Virus record (IMG/VR): IMGVR_UViG_3300044731_001206
Location: 1 to 38,419 of that record
Reading direction: 5' to 3' (one strand)
DNA from: a virus
Length of the DNA stretch: 38,419 nucleotides
The notes under the pieces were generated by a model, which was given only the letters and a program-made list of their open reading frames with translations, made no database searches and was not told the origin of the DNA. Below are positions 24,733 through 33,065 of the stretch, piece by piece. Position 1 is the first letter of the stretch; each line of letters begins with the position of its first letter. The translations under genes were made by a program, and so were the position numbers.

Positions 24733-25054
24733 CCGCCATCTCCTCGGCCGGCGGCTGGGCCTCCGCGAACTCGAACCGCAGCGCAGGCGCGTCCGCCGCG
24801 CCGCCGATGTGCACGGTCTTCGCCAGCGGGCCGTCCACGCGGTCAAGCACCGTCGGCAGCGGGCGCTGCTTGCCCATCGCAGCCTTCGCCATCGTGATCA
24901 GCGCCAGCAGGTCCTTGATCTTCGTGGACTTCGGCACACCCCACTGCTCCGCCTTCGCCGTGAAGTAGGCGTAGGCGCTACACGGCCGCTCGACCAGCTC
25001 GACCATGGCCGACGAGATCGGCCGCAGGTGCTTGTTCTCGGGCTGCTGAGCCAT
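24704..25054 (-). CDS. probable terminase small subunit
   Basis: A 116-residue protein starts at ATG 25054, overlapping the nuclease gene stop as TGATG. It begins AQQPENKHLRPISSAMVELV and has YFTAKAEQWGVPKSTKIKDLL followed by LALITMAKAAMGKQRPLPTVL, then DRVDGPLAKTVHIGG. The helical middle followed by 'vldR.dG...k.V' resembles DUF5681-like/small terminase proteins, which recognise the packaging site and stimulate the large subunit. The C-terminus is acidic and proline-rich. Immediate linkage to the large subunit is the main evidence; a DNA-binding HTH is not obvious. Confidence 0.6.
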   Translation of the reverse strand: MAQQPENKHLRPISSAMVELVERPCSAYAYFTAKAEQWGVPKSTKIKDLLALITMAKAAMGKQRPLPTVLDRVDGPLAKTVHIGGAADAPALRFEFAEAQPPAEEMADGPHDPPTA

Positions 25055-25500
25055 CAGGCGACCTCGACTCCGGCCGGCAAGACCCCCCGAGGCAAAGTCC
25101 CCGGGGGGTGCGAGTTGCCGCCAGCATGGCTTCCCGCTTGCCCAGACTGCTCGAGCAGGCGGACGAAGTCCGCGAGGCTCAGCATGATCAGCCAGTCCCC
25201 GCGGTTCTCCCGCATGGCGACAACGGGGAACGTGCGGCCAGTCTTCGCCGCGTCGCGCACGGCCTGGTCGTAGTAGCGCGCGACGCCGATCCGAGCGACC
25301 CGCTTGCACTCTAGGTGCAGGCCAGGCACATCGGTCAGCACGTCCGCCGCCCCGTCCTCCGCGTTGCCCTGGCGCTGCGCTGTGCGGCGGGCGCTGCGGC
25401 CCAGCTCGCTCAAGCGGTTCGCCAGTTCGCGCTCGCCCTCAGCGCCCTTGCGGCGGCTGTTGATCTTGCGCGGGCGCACGGGCTTCTTGGTGCGCTTCAC
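25054..25500 (-). CDS. resolvase-like PD-(D/E)XK nuclease
   Basis: A 148-residue protein starts at GTG 25500 (VKRTKKPVRPRKINSRRKG), overlapping the previous stop as GTGA. SRRKGAEGERELANRLSELG, then ARRTAQRQGNAEDGAADVLTD and LHLECKRV reproduce the G-E-E, D(V) and E-x-K elements of Holliday-junction resolvase-like/VRR-type nucleases. The catalytic set would be E near residue 23, D in AADVLTD and E-x-K in HLECK. A highly basic N-terminus may bind DNA. Such nucleases resolve branched DNA before packaging, in keeping with its place next to the terminase. Confidence 0.72.
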   Translation of the reverse strand: MKRTKKPVRPRKINSRRKGAEGERELANRLSELGRSARRTAQRQGNAEDGAADVLTDVPGLHLECKRVARIGVARYYDQAVRDAAKTGRTFPVVAMRENRGDWLIMLSLADFVRLLEQSGQAGSHAGGNSHPPGTLPRGVLPAGVEVA

Positions 25501-25664
25501 AGCCGCGCCTCCTGGCGAGCACGCCACAGCGTGGCACGGTCGCGCTGGATCTGCGCCTCCTGCTCCAAGGCCGCGACGCGGCGGCGGACCTCGCTGAACC
25601 ACACCAGCAGCACAGCGTGGATGGCGACGATCACCAGGAGAGAGGCAAGTTGCAGCAGGCTCAT
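25497..25664 (-). CDS. small single-helix membrane protein
   Basis: A 55-residue protein starts at ATG 25664, overlapping the previous stop as ATGA and ending in a GTGA overlap with the nuclease gene. Residues 3-22 (LLQLASLLVIVAIHAVLLVW) are one hydrophobic helix. The rest (EVRRRVAALEQEAQIQRDRA) is a charged, coiled-coil-like tail. A single N-terminal anchor with a helical tail resembles small phage accessory membrane proteins such as i-spanin-like or superinfection factors, but nothing specific can be assigned. Overlaps on both sides are the best support for translation. Confidence 0.65.
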   Translation of the reverse strand: MSLLQLASLLVIVAIHAVLLVWFSEVRRRVAALEQEAQIQRDRATLWRARQEARL

Positions 25665-26047
25665 AGGTCCGACAGCTCCAACAGAAGCGCCTTCCGCTGC
25701 CGCCCCACCCAGACGACGATGCTGGCCAGCGACGGCGAAAGGTCAGGCAACAGCGCCTGCAAGCGGCGCGAGAACTCCATCTGGCTCACGACAGGCTTCC
25801 CGGTCTTCTCGGCGATCACGTACTCCCGGACCAGCCGCAGCATGGTCGGGTCGTGGCGCCAGGGCGCCTTCTCCCGCGAGCGCCGGCCAGGGCCCGGCTC
25901 CCCAGGGCGCCGCTCCCACAGCGCGCGCGCCAGCTCCTGCTCCGAGTCTTGTCTGGTCGTGGGGTCCACAGGGTGGGGAACGCGGCGGGGTGCCCCCCAC
26001 CAGGAGGTTCTGGGCCCAAGTGGGCCCCGCCGCGTGGTGCGGAGCAT
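25661..26047 (-). CDS. hypothetical protein at the start of the packaging cluster
   Basis: A 128-residue frame from ATG 26047. The first ~45 residues are Arg/Pro-rich and may be untranslated, so a GTG start near VDPTTRQDSEQELARAL is also possible. The second half (LRLVREYVIAEKTGKPVVSQ, then MEFSRRLQALLPDLSPSLAS) looks like a small helical, possibly DNA-binding unit. The first ATG lies within operator-like copy 3, so repressor binding could silence this gene and those behind it (nuclease, terminase). No known family was recognised. Confidence 0.5.
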   Translation of the reverse strand: MLRTTRRGPLGPRTSWWGAPRRVPHPVDPTTRQDSEQELARALWERRPGEPGPGRRSREKAPWRHDPTMLRLVREYVIAEKTGKPVVSQMEFSRRLQALLPDLSPSLASIVVWVGRQRKALLLELSDL

Positions 26048-26061
26048 AGCCGATTTGCTAC
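26041..26061. promoter_or_regulatory. dispersed 21-bp operator-like palindrome, copy 3
   Basis: GGAGCAT and TTGCTAC flank AGCCGAT. It overlaps the first ATG of the packaging cluster's leading gene. It is the most diverged copy, but arm spacing is preserved. Confidence 0.55.
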
Positions 26062-26110
26062 GCCTCCCGGAGGGATAAGGCGCGCAATCCCAAAAGCAGC
26101 CCTCGATTTT

Positions 26111-27985
26111 TTAGCCCGAAGGCCAACGCACCCCTCCGCCGGTCCCCGGCTGGAGCAGCACCAAGCGCTCGCGGGCGCGGGTCAAGCCGACGTAGAACAG
26201 CCGCGTGATCGCGTCCCGCTCCCGCAGCTCCTGCTGCGCGCGCGACAGGTCCGGCGCAAGGATCACGCTGTCCGCTTCGCCGCCCTTGACCGAGTGGATG
26301 GTCCCGAGCACCAGCCGCGGGTCGGGGGCCTGGATCAGGGCCTCGGTAAGCGACCGGCCGGGGGCCAGGCGCTCGAGCGCCTTGATGGCGTACGGCAAGC
26401 TCGCCGCCTGGGTCCCCATCGTCGAGCTGGCGAGCCACCTAACCGGGTCGTCGGTAAGGGCGGCCTCAAAGCCGGTCCAGCTCTGCGGGCCTCCCCACAG
26501 GGCGTGCAGCTCCTCAAGGGTCACGCGCCGCCCCCGGTCGCCCGCCGGCGTGTCCTTGTAGAGCGCTTCGATCCGAGTCTTGGTCCCGCGGGGGAAGGCC
26601 TCCGAGCGCAGCGGCCGGATCCAGCGGGCCAGCTCGCCGACGGTCCACCAGCGGGGGCGCTCGCCACGCTCCTCTGCCCACATGGGCAACCCGTCCAGGA
26701 ACTCCCGGGCGCGGCGCAAGATCGCCAACGGGTTCCAGGCCGCGGCGTGGGGGCGGTAGGGGTTGTGGAAGGGCACGCCGGCTTGGCGCAGGGTCTTGAT
26801 CGCGCTGGCAAGCTGGTAGGCGCAGGGGGCCAGGAGCATCACGGAGCCCTGGGTCTTGGCCAGCTCCCGGTGCGCCAGGGAGAGGATCCCCTGGTCCCAG
26901 GTGATCGGGTGCGGGGCCCGCTCCACGTGCCCCTCCTCAGCCCTGGGCTGGTAGTCCACCACGTGGCGATCGGCCAGCCGGCGGATCCAGGCAGAGGCCA
27001 TCGAATGCACCCGCTCAGGGACGCGGTAGGACTGCGTCAGGGCGAAGTGCGAGCCCGCGGGTAGGTCCCGGCCGATGAAGGCCTGCGGCGAGGCCCCGCG
27101 CCACTCGTAGATCGCCTGGTCAGCGTCCCCGGCGAGGACGAAGAACGTGGCCCGCTGCCCCCAGGCGCGGACCAGGGACTGCTCGAGCAGGGAGCAGTCC
27201 TGGGCCTCGTCCACGATGATCACGCCCGGGTCCATGCCGTGGCCGGGGGCGCCGTGCTCGAGGCGCTCTCGGGCGCCGGCCAGGGCCTGCTCGATCATCC
27301 CGGTGAAGTCCACGGCCCCTTCGATCTCGAGGTGGTCGCGCCAGGCCTGGGCGAAGGCCTGGAGCTTGGGCGGGGGCTCCTCCATCCGGTGGCGGCACAG
27401 GTCGAGCTCGGCCAGCATCCCGTCGCCGGGGGCCTGGCGGTCCACCCCGGCGTCCACGGCCGGCGCCTCGCCCTCGTCAGGGTCGGCGCTGGTCTGGGTC
27501 ATGCGCCAGTCCGTGTGCCTGGCGTTCCAGCGCTCTAGCACAGCCCGATCGACCACGCGAGGACGGTCGAGCTGCCGGAAGGCGTGGCTGTGCAGGGTCC
27601 GAGCGTGGACCAGGGGGTCGTCCCCGAGGCGGCCGGCGATCTCACGCGAGGCGGTCTGGGTCAGGCTGGCGATCAGCACAGGGCGCCCCCAGGGGCGGCA
27701 GCGGGCCAGGGCACGCGGCACCCACCGGGTGGTCAGGGCGTGGGTCTTGCCCGTGCCCGGGGGGCCGTGCAGGCGGTACTCGCCGTACTCGCCGTGCTCG
27801 GAGCGTGTCGGCGATGCTGCAGATTGGCGTGCCTCCACGGGGGGGGGGCCTGCTCCCAGGCATCCGGCCGGATCACGCTCCGCTTCCGGCTGGTCTTGAG
27901 CCGGATTCTGGTCACCCAGGCTATTCGCTAGACGCTCCCAGCCCAAAATGGGCTCGGTGCTAGGGTTTGCTTCCATCGCTTCCAT
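26111..27985 (-). CDS. UvrD/PcrA-like superfamily 1 helicase
   Basis: Frame of 624 residues from ATG 27985; GTG 27838 (residue 50) is an alternative start. Motifs in order: HGPPGTGKT (I, 74-81), LIASLTQTASREIAGRL (Ia), IIVDEAQDCSLLEQ (II), VLAGDADQAIYEWRGAS (III), LTQSYRVPERVH (IV), GTIHSVKGGEADSVIL (V), FYVGLTRARERLVL (VI). This is a complete SF1A set and implies ATP-driven DNA unwinding in replication or recombination. Relative to UvrD, accessory domains are shortened. A ten-base G tract (plus strand 27839-27848) and operator-like copy 4 lie in the N-terminal region, before the Walker A motif. Its mRNA follows an AT-richer gap of 141 bp. Confidence 0.85.
   Translation of the reverse strand: MEAMEANPSTEPILGWERLANSLGDQNPAQDQPEAERDPAGCLGAGPPPVEARQSAASPTRSEHGEYGEYRLHGPPGTGKTHALTTRWVPRALARCRPWGRPVLIASLTQTASREIAGRLGDDPLVHARTLHSHAFRQLDRPRVVDRAVLERWNARHTDWRMTQTSADPDEGEAPAVDAGVDRQAPGDGMLAELDLCRHRMEEPPPKLQAFAQAWRDHLEIEGAVDFTGMIEQALAGARERLEHGAPGHGMDPGVIIVDEAQDCSLLEQSLVRAWGQRATFFVLAGDADQAIYEWRGASPQAFIGRDLPAGSHFALTQSYRVPERVHSMASAWIRRLADRHVVDYQPRAEEGHVERAPHPITWDQGILSLAHRELAKTQGSVMLLAPCAYQLASAIKTLRQAGVPFHNPYRPHAAAWNPLAILRRAREFLDGLPMWAEERGERPRWWTVGELARWIRPLRSEAFPRGTKTRIEALYKDTPAGDRGRRVTLEELHALWGGPQSWTGFEAALTDDPVRWLASSTMGTQAASLPYAIKALERLAPGRSLTEALIQAPDPRLVLGTIHSVKGGEADSVILAPDLSRAQQELRERDAITRLFYVGLTRARERLVLLQPGTGGGVRWPSG
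27800..27820. promoter_or_regulatory. dispersed 21-bp operator-like palindrome, copy 4
   Basis: GGAGCGT and ATGCTGC flank GTCGGCG, inside the N-terminal coding part of the UvrD-like helicase. The central bases are identical to copy 1. Confidence 0.6.
27839..27848. repeat. ten-base G homopolymer in the helicase N-terminus
   Basis: Ten consecutive G on the plus strand (C on the coding strand) lie directly upstream of the alternative GTG start 27838. A length change would alter the frame from ATG 27985 but not from GTG 27838. Confidence 0.8.
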
Positions 27986-28080
27986 CTGGAAAAGGGGTCA
28001 CGGATGCAACTTGGAGGCACGCCAAAGCCCTACTCTGAAAGGACTTACGTCACGTGTATCCATGCATCCAAGGGGGCGAG

Positions 28081-28134
28081 GGGGTATGGGCTCTGTCTTT
28101 CTCGCTGTGGTGTTTCCATACCCCTCTCAGGGGT
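28081..28134. repeat. nested inverted repeats at the primase gene stop
   Basis: A 9-bp perfect inverted repeat (GGGGTATGG 28081-28089 with CCATACCCC 28116-28124) overlaps a 6-bp hairpin (ACCCCT 28120-28125 with AGGGGT 28129-28134) that contains the primase-like gene's TGA. A terminator, attenuator or protein site is possible; no U-run was seen. Confidence 0.5.
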
Positions 28135-29989
28135 GGGCGGATGGATGCGGCAAGGTCCAGAACCAGCGCATCTTGCGCGTGCGGGGCAGGGCGTGCTTTC
28201 TGGGCTGTGCCCCAGCGCGTCGCAGCAAAGCCGCGACGCTCCCGAGCTCGTAGGGCAGGCCCTGGAGCCTCAGGTACTTGCACAGCTCCTGGAGGCTCCA
28301 CCAGACCGATCCGTCCCGGGTGAAGGCGTGCCCCTGCTCCATGAGGGCGGCCCGTTCCTCGACCTGGAAGGGCTGCTCCAGTCCGTGACAGCCCGACAGG
28401 TAGGCCTCGACGTAGGCGAGGATCTGCCCCTCGGGGTCAGACGCATCCCCCATGTCCTCGTCCTCGACCACCGCCACGAGCTGCTTGCAGAGGTCCGGCC
28501 AGTCCTCGCGGCTGACCCTGGGGATAACCCGGAGGGTCGAGGCGGCGATGGCGGAGCGGAGCACGTGCTGGTCCATCAGGGCGGCGATCGAGCCCAGGGG
28601 GCAGGACACGCCGCCGATCCAGGCGCTGAACGTGGACTTCTCCTTGGCGCTGTGCCGGACGATGCGCTCTAGGGGGATCTCGAGCCGGGCCCCGAGCTCG
28701 CCCAGCAGGCGCTGGCGTGCGTCGAGGACGGCATCCGCCGGCGGGGCCGAAACGGGCTCTGTGGCCTCGCTGCGACCGTTCGCGGCCGGCTGCTGCTTGC
28801 TGGCCGCGGCGGCCTGGACGAGCACATCGACCGCCGCCTCGAGTTCCTCGGCCTTCTGCTCCTCGGCCTGCTCGCGGGCCGCCTGCTCGGCGACCGCGGC
28901 GCGGGCCTTGGCCAGCGTGCCGCCCACGTAGTCCGGCCGGCGGTACTTGGCCACGTCCCTGCCGTGCTCCTGCGCCCACTGGTACCAGAGGCCGAGGATC
29001 TCCGCATCGTCGAGCCCAGCCTTGACCCCGAGCATGGCCAGCGCCCAGTCGTACTCGGAGGCCGACTTGACCCCGGGGGCCTTCTTGGCCCACAGCAGGG
29101 CGAAGCCCTCGACCTCGAGCAGGGCCGCCAAGCGCTCCTGATCGACGAGCGCCGGCCGCAAGGCCCCTGCCTGCGCCGCGGCTGCGCCCGCGGCCCCTCC
29201 GTTGACCTGGGAGCCGTTTTGCGCCCCGGACGCGCCCAGCGCGATCTGGCGAGGCCGGAAGCGGGGGCCGAACTGCTCGGCCGCCTCGAGCAGCTCGGAC
29301 GGGTTGTAGCGTCGCCGATATGCTACTTCCTGGCCGTGCCTAAGGTCCACGGTGCGGCGGCGCTTGGCGGACCAGGACCCGACCGGCCGGAGGACCCGGG
29401 CCAGGTCGTTGGCCTGGTCTACGGTCCAGCCGGCGGAGGAGCCCCAGGCGTGCCAGCGGCGGAGAAGCTGGGCGGCCTCCTGGCGATCCCCCTCCCCGCC
29501 GAACATCCAGGGCTCGCGGAAAAGCCAGTAGGCGTGGACCCCGCCGCCGGTCTGGACCTGTGCCGTGGGGGCAGGCAGGGCGGCGAGGATCTGGTCCACG
29601 TCCTCGAGGGTCCGGGGGAGCCCCTCCTTGCCCCGGCCCTCATCGTCGATGTCGATGTCGAGCCACAGGCCCGGGATGCCGGCGGAGGTCGAGATGTAGC
29701 CCCGGGTCCACTCGGGGCCGTGCCCCTGGCCCTCGCGCTCCCGCCGCTCGGCCTCCTGGTCCATGGCCATCAGGTCTTGGAGGGCGACGCCGAAGTAGGT
29801 CTCGGCCCCGCGCTTGGCCAGGGTCTCGGCGGCCAGGGCCGCGGCATCGGTGGACGTGCAGCGGATGGGTTTGACCTTCTTGCCGCCCCACAGGATGAGC
29901 CCGAGGCCTTGCGGCACATCGTCGGGCCAGAGGGCGGTAAAGAACTCGGAGACGGCGGGCCGATCGACGACGGGGCTCGGTGTGACCAT
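28127..29989 (-). CDS. AEP-superfamily primase / prim-pol-like replication protein
   Basis: A 620-residue protein from ATG 29989 (MVTPSPVVDRPAVSEFF); the frame is open to ATG 30061. Archaeo-eukaryotic primase motifs: ETYFGVALQD, then GLWLDIDIDDEG with metal ligands D111 and D113 (motif I), VQTGGGVHAYWLF with H152 (motif II), and ARVLRPVGSWSAKRR near 215 (motif III region). The middle has VEGFALLWAKKAPGVKSASE followed by a helical Ala/Glu-rich stretch (~380-440). The C-terminus (SAKEKSTFSAWIGGVSCPL, then SIAALMDQHVLRSAIAAST) may be a primase-associated or helicase-binding domain. It likely starts phage DNA synthesis. Operator-like copy 5 lies within it. Confidence 0.72.
   Translation of the reverse strand: MVTPSPVVDRPAVSEFFTALWPDDVPQGLGLILWGGKKVKPIRCTSTDAAALAAETLAKRGAETYFGVALQDLMAMDQEAERREREGQGHGPEWTRGYISTSAGIPGLWLDIDIDDEGRGKEGLPRTLEDVDQILAALPAPTAQVQTGGGVHAYWLFREPWMFGGEGDRQEAAQLLRRWHAWGSSAGWTVDQANDLARVLRPVGSWSAKRRRTVDLRHGQEVAYRRRYNPSELLEAAEQFGPRFRPRQIALGASGAQNGSQVNGGAAGAAAAQAGALRPALVDQERLAALLEVEGFALLWAKKAPGVKSASEYDWALAMLGVKAGLDDAEILGLWYQWAQEHGRDVAKYRRPDYVGGTLAKARAAVAEQAAREQAEEQKAEELEAAVDVLVQAAAASKQQPAANGRSEATEPVSAPPADAVLDARQRLLGELGARLEIPLERIVRHSAKEKSTFSAWIGGVSCPLGSIAALMDQHVLRSAIAASTLRVIPRVSREDWPDLCKQLVAVVEDEDMGDASDPEGQILAYVEAYLSGCHGLEQPFQVEERAALMEQGHAFTRDGSVWWSLQELCKYLRLQGLPYELGSVAALLRRAGAQPRKHALPRTRKMRWFWTLPHPSAHP
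29306..29326. promoter_or_regulatory. dispersed 21-bp operator-like palindrome, copy 5
   Basis: GTAGCGT and ATGCTAC flank CGCCGAT, inside the primase-like gene. Orientation of the asymmetric core is opposite to copies 1, 2, 4 and 6. Confidence 0.62.
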
Positions 29990-30079
29990 GAGGCGAGAAA
30001 GCGGGGACGGTCGGATAACGGGCGCAGAAATGGCAGCGCCCCCGGCGGCCTTGCGGCACACCGGGGGCGTGCCCCAGGG

Positions 30080-30844
30080 TCAGTCGTTCATGTCGAACGA
30101 CGTGTCGCGGCGCATCCCCGCGACAAACGGCCTGCGCTCGGCCAGGGCCGCCTTGAGCGCCGTGGCCACATCGAAGGCCTGCGCGTGCATCTCGGGCGGG
30201 ACGACGCCGATGCGCTGGAGCGTCAGGCGCGAATACTTGATCCCGCTGGCGCTTTCGGCCTGCTCAAGGCCGATCTGCGTCAAGACGCGGAACGGCTCGG
30301 TGCGGGCCATCAGCAGCTTGAGCTGGTAGTCCTTGAGGACCTTGAGGCTCGTCGCCGGCACGTTGAGTGCCTGCGGCAGCCCGCACTCGGGGCGCATGAT
30401 CCAGAGCACCGAGGAGTCTCGGCAGGCCTTGCTGCTGCCCTTGCCGGATCCGAACTGGCCCCACTTGCACGTGGCGCAGTCGGCCCAGCTCGGCTCCTCG
30501 TCGGTGTCGGACTCGGAGCGGTTGCCGAAGCCCTGCACGCCGTTGGTGGACGCGCAGTCGGGGGCCCCGCCGCCGGACTCGTCGAGGCTGTGACGGTTCC
30601 AGGCCCGCTGGTTCGCCCAGGCGGTCAGGATGATGGCGGGGATCTTGGCGAGGTGCTGCTCGCCGTCGAGCGACTCGATGGTGAAGACCTTGCCGCCGCC
30701 GGCGGGAATCTTGATGCGGTACTGCATCAGGCCATTGAAACCGCCCGGCATGGCGCGGACGGCGTCCAGCATGTTCTGCGTGGTCTCCGCATTCGCCAGG
30801 ACGAACTCTTCGGGGTTGACGGTGACGAGAGCTTGGTTGGTCAT
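30080..30844 (-). CDS. conserved phage replication-region protein with cysteine cluster
   Basis: A 254-residue protein from ATG 30844 with GAGGA about 8 bases upstream. The N-terminal half looks beta-structured (MQYRIKIPAGGGKVFTIESL, HLAKIPAIILTAWANQRAWN). A cysteine group follows (PDCASTNG, DCATCKWGQFGSGKGSSKAC, PEC) that could bind zinc, then TSLKVLKDYQLKLLMARTEP and IKYSRLTLQRIG. This resembles an abundant but uncharacterised phage protein found next to primase and helicase genes, plausibly a single-stranded DNA-binding or recombination mediator. That role is inferred from its neighbours only. Confidence 0.65.
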   Translation of the reverse strand: MTNQALVTVNPEEFVLANAETTQNMLDAVRAMPGGFNGLMQYRIKIPAGGGKVFTIESLDGEQHLAKIPAIILTAWANQRAWNRHSLDESGGGAPDCASTNGVQGFGNRSESDTDEEPSWADCATCKWGQFGSGKGSSKACRDSSVLWIMRPECGLPQALNVPATSLKVLKDYQLKLLMARTEPFRVLTQIGLEQAESASGIKYSRLTLQRIGVVPPEMHAQAFDVATALKAALAERRPFVAGMRRDTSFDMND

Positions 30845-30894
30845 GGTGTGGTTCCTCGTATCCTTGGTTTCTGGGACTTGGATCTGTCGAGCCT

Positions 30895-31320
30895 TCACAG
30901 GCTGCGGGTGCCGATCCGTTGCACCCTGGAGACTTGGAGCAGAGCGGCGATGCTACCGGGGAGCGAGCCTTCGCGCTCCTCGGTTTCCTTGACCCAGGCC
31001 CGGAGGGTCTGGTTGTTGACTTGGGTCTTGACCATCCCATCCTCGCCGAGGGCAATCAGTGCGTCGCACAGACGGTCCTGGTCGGAGACCGAGACGAACG
31101 TGTCGGTGCGGATGAACAGGCGCAGGCGCCCGTCCTCGGTGGAGACGCTGAGGTCCTCGACCCCGTCGGAGAGCATCTGGTTGACCAGACTCTCGTCGAG
31201 GGTCTCAAGTTCCTTGGCGGCCTCCTTGGCCTCGGCTTCGAGGCGGCGCTTTCGCGCCAGGGTCTCGGCGTACTTGTGGGCCAGGACCGTGGTGCCGGTC
31301 TGGCTTTCGGTGGTGCTCAT
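30895..31320 (-). CDS. small coiled-coil phage protein in the replication cluster
   Basis: A 141-residue protein from ATG 31320, overlapping the helicase stop as ATGA. Residues ~14-50 (HKYAETLARKRRLEAEAKEA, AKELETLDESLVNQML) form a clear charged coiled coil. A compact segment follows (VEDLSVSTEDGRLRLFIRTD). It resembles the small proteins often paired with phage helicases or recombination factors, but no family is assigned. Operator-like copy 6 lies close to its 3' end. Confidence 0.6.
   Translation of the reverse strand: MSTTESQTGTTVLAHKYAETLARKRRLEAEAKEAAKELETLDESLVNQMLSDGVEDLSVSTEDGRLRLFIRTDTFVSVSDQDRLCDALIALGEDGMVKTQVNNQTLRAWVKETEEREGSLPGSIAALLQVSRVQRIGTRSL
30936..30956. promoter_or_regulatory. 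dispersed 21-bp operator-like palindrome, copy 6
   Basis: GGAGCAG and ATGCTAC flank AGCGGCG, in the last codons of the coiled-coil gene, about 92 bases before the start of the cysteine-cluster gene downstream of it. Confidence 0.58.
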
Positions 31321-32669
31321 GCGGTCTTCGCTTTCTGGCCGGCGGCCAGGTGGGACAGGACTTCCTCGACGACACCCTTGCGACGTGCAAGAGCGTCGTA
31401 AACCACCTGGTCAACGGTCCCCTCGCTGACCAAGTGGATGTAAACCACCTGCCGGTCTTGACCGGGCCGGTGGATGCGCTTTTGGCTTTGCTCGTACTGC
31501 GCCAGCTCAAACCCCAGGGAGAAGTAGATCGCGGCGCGGGCGCGAACTAGCGAGATCCCCTCGCTGGCCTTCTGGATCTGCGCCAGCAGGACGGCGTTGC
31601 CGGTCTGGTCCTCCTTCCACGTCCGGTGTTCGTCGATGCGCCCCGAGCACTCGTAGGACGTGCGGCCGAGGCGGGCGAGCATCGAGCGGGCGGCCATGAT
31701 CTCGTCCGTGAAGCGGAAGAAGACCACGGCAGGCTCCTGCGGCAGGTCCTCGGTCAAGACCTCTTCGAGGGCGTCGAGCTTGGCCGTGCAGACCTGGCGC
31801 GAAAGGCCGTCGATCGGCAGCCATCCGCCGGATGCCTGCTGGAGCCGAAGGAGCTTGATGGCCCCGTTGGCCATGGACAGGCGGCCGTCGAGGACTTCCT
31901 CGACCATGGACTGGGCGACGGCGTAGTAGGCGCGGCGGCCTTCGGCGGACAGCTCGAAGCGGCGCGTGACGTGCACAGCCGGCGGCAGCTCGTAGCCTCC
32001 GCGGAGGTCCTCGTGCGTGACCTTGTGCACCCAGGTGCCGAGCCATGCGGCGAACTCCTGGGGCTGCTTGAGCGCCAGGAACTTGCGCAGCTCGAAGCCG
32101 CCCATGACGGCGTGCCGAGCCTGGAAGCCGATGAAGCTGCCGCCCACCTGGCCGAGCGCCCGGGCGATGCCGTAGGCGTCGAGCGGGCTGTGCGGGAGCA
32201 GTGTGCCGGTCAGGCCCCAGCGCCGGGAGTTCTTGAGGGCGACGGCGCCCCACTTGCTGAACTTGCCCTGGGGCCCCTTGATCTTGTGGCACTCGTCGAT
32301 GATGACGAGGTCGGCGCGCTTGACCAGGTCGAGCGGCATCCGCCAGACGGCCTCGTGGTTGGTGACGAGCCAGGTCGGGCGGCCGGCGTCGCGCCACAGC
32401 TCGAGCGCGCGGGCGTGCTTCGTCGCCGTGGTCGAGCCGCCGAGCACGTGCGCGTCGGCTTCGGGCCAGCCGCGGGCGACCTCGATGGGCCAGTCGCCCA
32501 TATTGGCCGTCCGCGTGGCGACGAGGACGCGGCGCACGTCGATCATGCGCGCGGCCTCGATGGCGGCGCGGGTCTTGCCGCCGCCCATGGGGCAGTCGAG
32601 GACCCCGTACTGCCGACCCGCGAGCCACTGTGCGGCGCGGACCTGGTGGGGCCAGAGGCCTGCGCTCAT
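31317..32669 (-). CDS. SNF2/DEAD-type superfamily 2 helicase
   Basis: A 450-residue protein from ATG 32669 (MSAGLWPHQVRAAQWL), overlapping the previous stop as ATGA. Motifs: Q-like WPHQVRAAQWL, Walker A CPMGGGKT (26-33), LVATRTANMGDWPIEVA (Ia), LVTNHEAVWR, DECH at 125-128 (II), RRWGLTGTLLPHSP (III), AVVFFRFTDEIMAARSMLAR (IV), LAQIQKASEGISLVRARAAI (V) and QSQKRIHRPGQDRQVVY (VI). The last is the SNF2-family arginine-finger motif. Such helicases are frequent in phage replication modules, where they may remodel forks or displace bound proteins. It is close to the minimal length for the family, with no extra domains. Confidence 0.88.
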   Translation of the reverse strand: MSAGLWPHQVRAAQWLAGRQYGVLDCPMGGGKTRAAIEAARMIDVRRVLVATRTANMGDWPIEVARGWPEADAHVLGGSTTATKHARALELWRDAGRPTWLVTNHEAVWRMPLDLVKRADLVIIDECHKIKGPQGKFSKWGAVALKNSRRWGLTGTLLPHSPLDAYGIARALGQVGGSFIGFQARHAVMGGFELRKFLALKQPQEFAAWLGTWVHKVTHEDLRGGYELPPAVHVTRRFELSAEGRRAYYAVAQSMVEEVLDGRLSMANGAIKLLRLQQASGGWLPIDGLSRQVCTAKLDALEEVLTEDLPQEPAVVFFRFTDEIMAARSMLARLGRTSYECSGRIDEHRTWKEDQTGNAVLLAQIQKASEGISLVRARAAIYFSLGFELAQYEQSQKRIHRPGQDRQVVYIHLVSEGTVDQVVYDALARRKGVVEEVLSHLAAGQKAKTA

Positions 32670-33025
32670 CGGGCCCCCTCCCCGCGGCGGCGCACGTGCT
32701 CTTCCGCCGCCGCTGCCCAGCGATCGAGCCCCGCGTTGCCCTCGTTGCGCTCGATCGAGTGGAGCAGCCAGTCGAGGAGGCCGAAGTCGTCCTCGGTCTC
32801 CTGGGCCTTCTGGGGCCCGAGCAGGCGCCAGGCGGCCTCCTCGGCCGTGTGGCGGTTCTCCTCGGTCACGGGGACCGAGCCGGAGACCAGGCCGGAGGCG
32901 GCGCAGCGCAGGCAGAGCAGGGCGTCCCGGCCGCCCCAGAGGCTGTAGGGCTGGGGGATGTGGCTCAGAAAGAACCCGCCGCACTTGGCGCACAGGCCGC
33001 CAGGGGGGTAAAGTTCCGAAGTCAT
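32666..33025 (-). CDS. small zinc-ribbon protein
   Basis: A 119-residue protein. ATG 33025 (MTSELYPPGGLCAKCGG) is preferred; the frame is open to 33181 but would read through the tRNA-like element. Two CxxC knuckles (LCAKCGG and LLCLRCAAS) separated by about 24 residues make a zinc-ribbon-like fold. The C-terminal half (EAAWRLLGPQKAQETEDDFG, LLDWLLHSIERNEGNAG) is helical. It is coupled to the SNF2-like helicase by ATGA, so it may be a partner or loader. No named family. Confidence 0.62.
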   Translation of the reverse strand: MTSELYPPGGLCAKCGGFFLSHIPQPYSLWGGRDALLCLRCAASGLVSGSVPVTEENRHTAEEAAWRLLGPQKAQETEDDFGLLDWLLHSIERNEGNAGLDRWAAAAEEHVRRRGEGAR

Positions 33026-33065
33026 CGGCTCCACTGGGGTTAGGTCCTCAGGGAGAGCCGCGACG

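Noticed and set aside
28964-31429. An 821-codon plus-strand open frame opposite the primase-like and neighbouring genes.
   Set aside because: Low-complexity antisense frame; the minus strand has a complete AEP motif set with SD and overlaps to neighbours.
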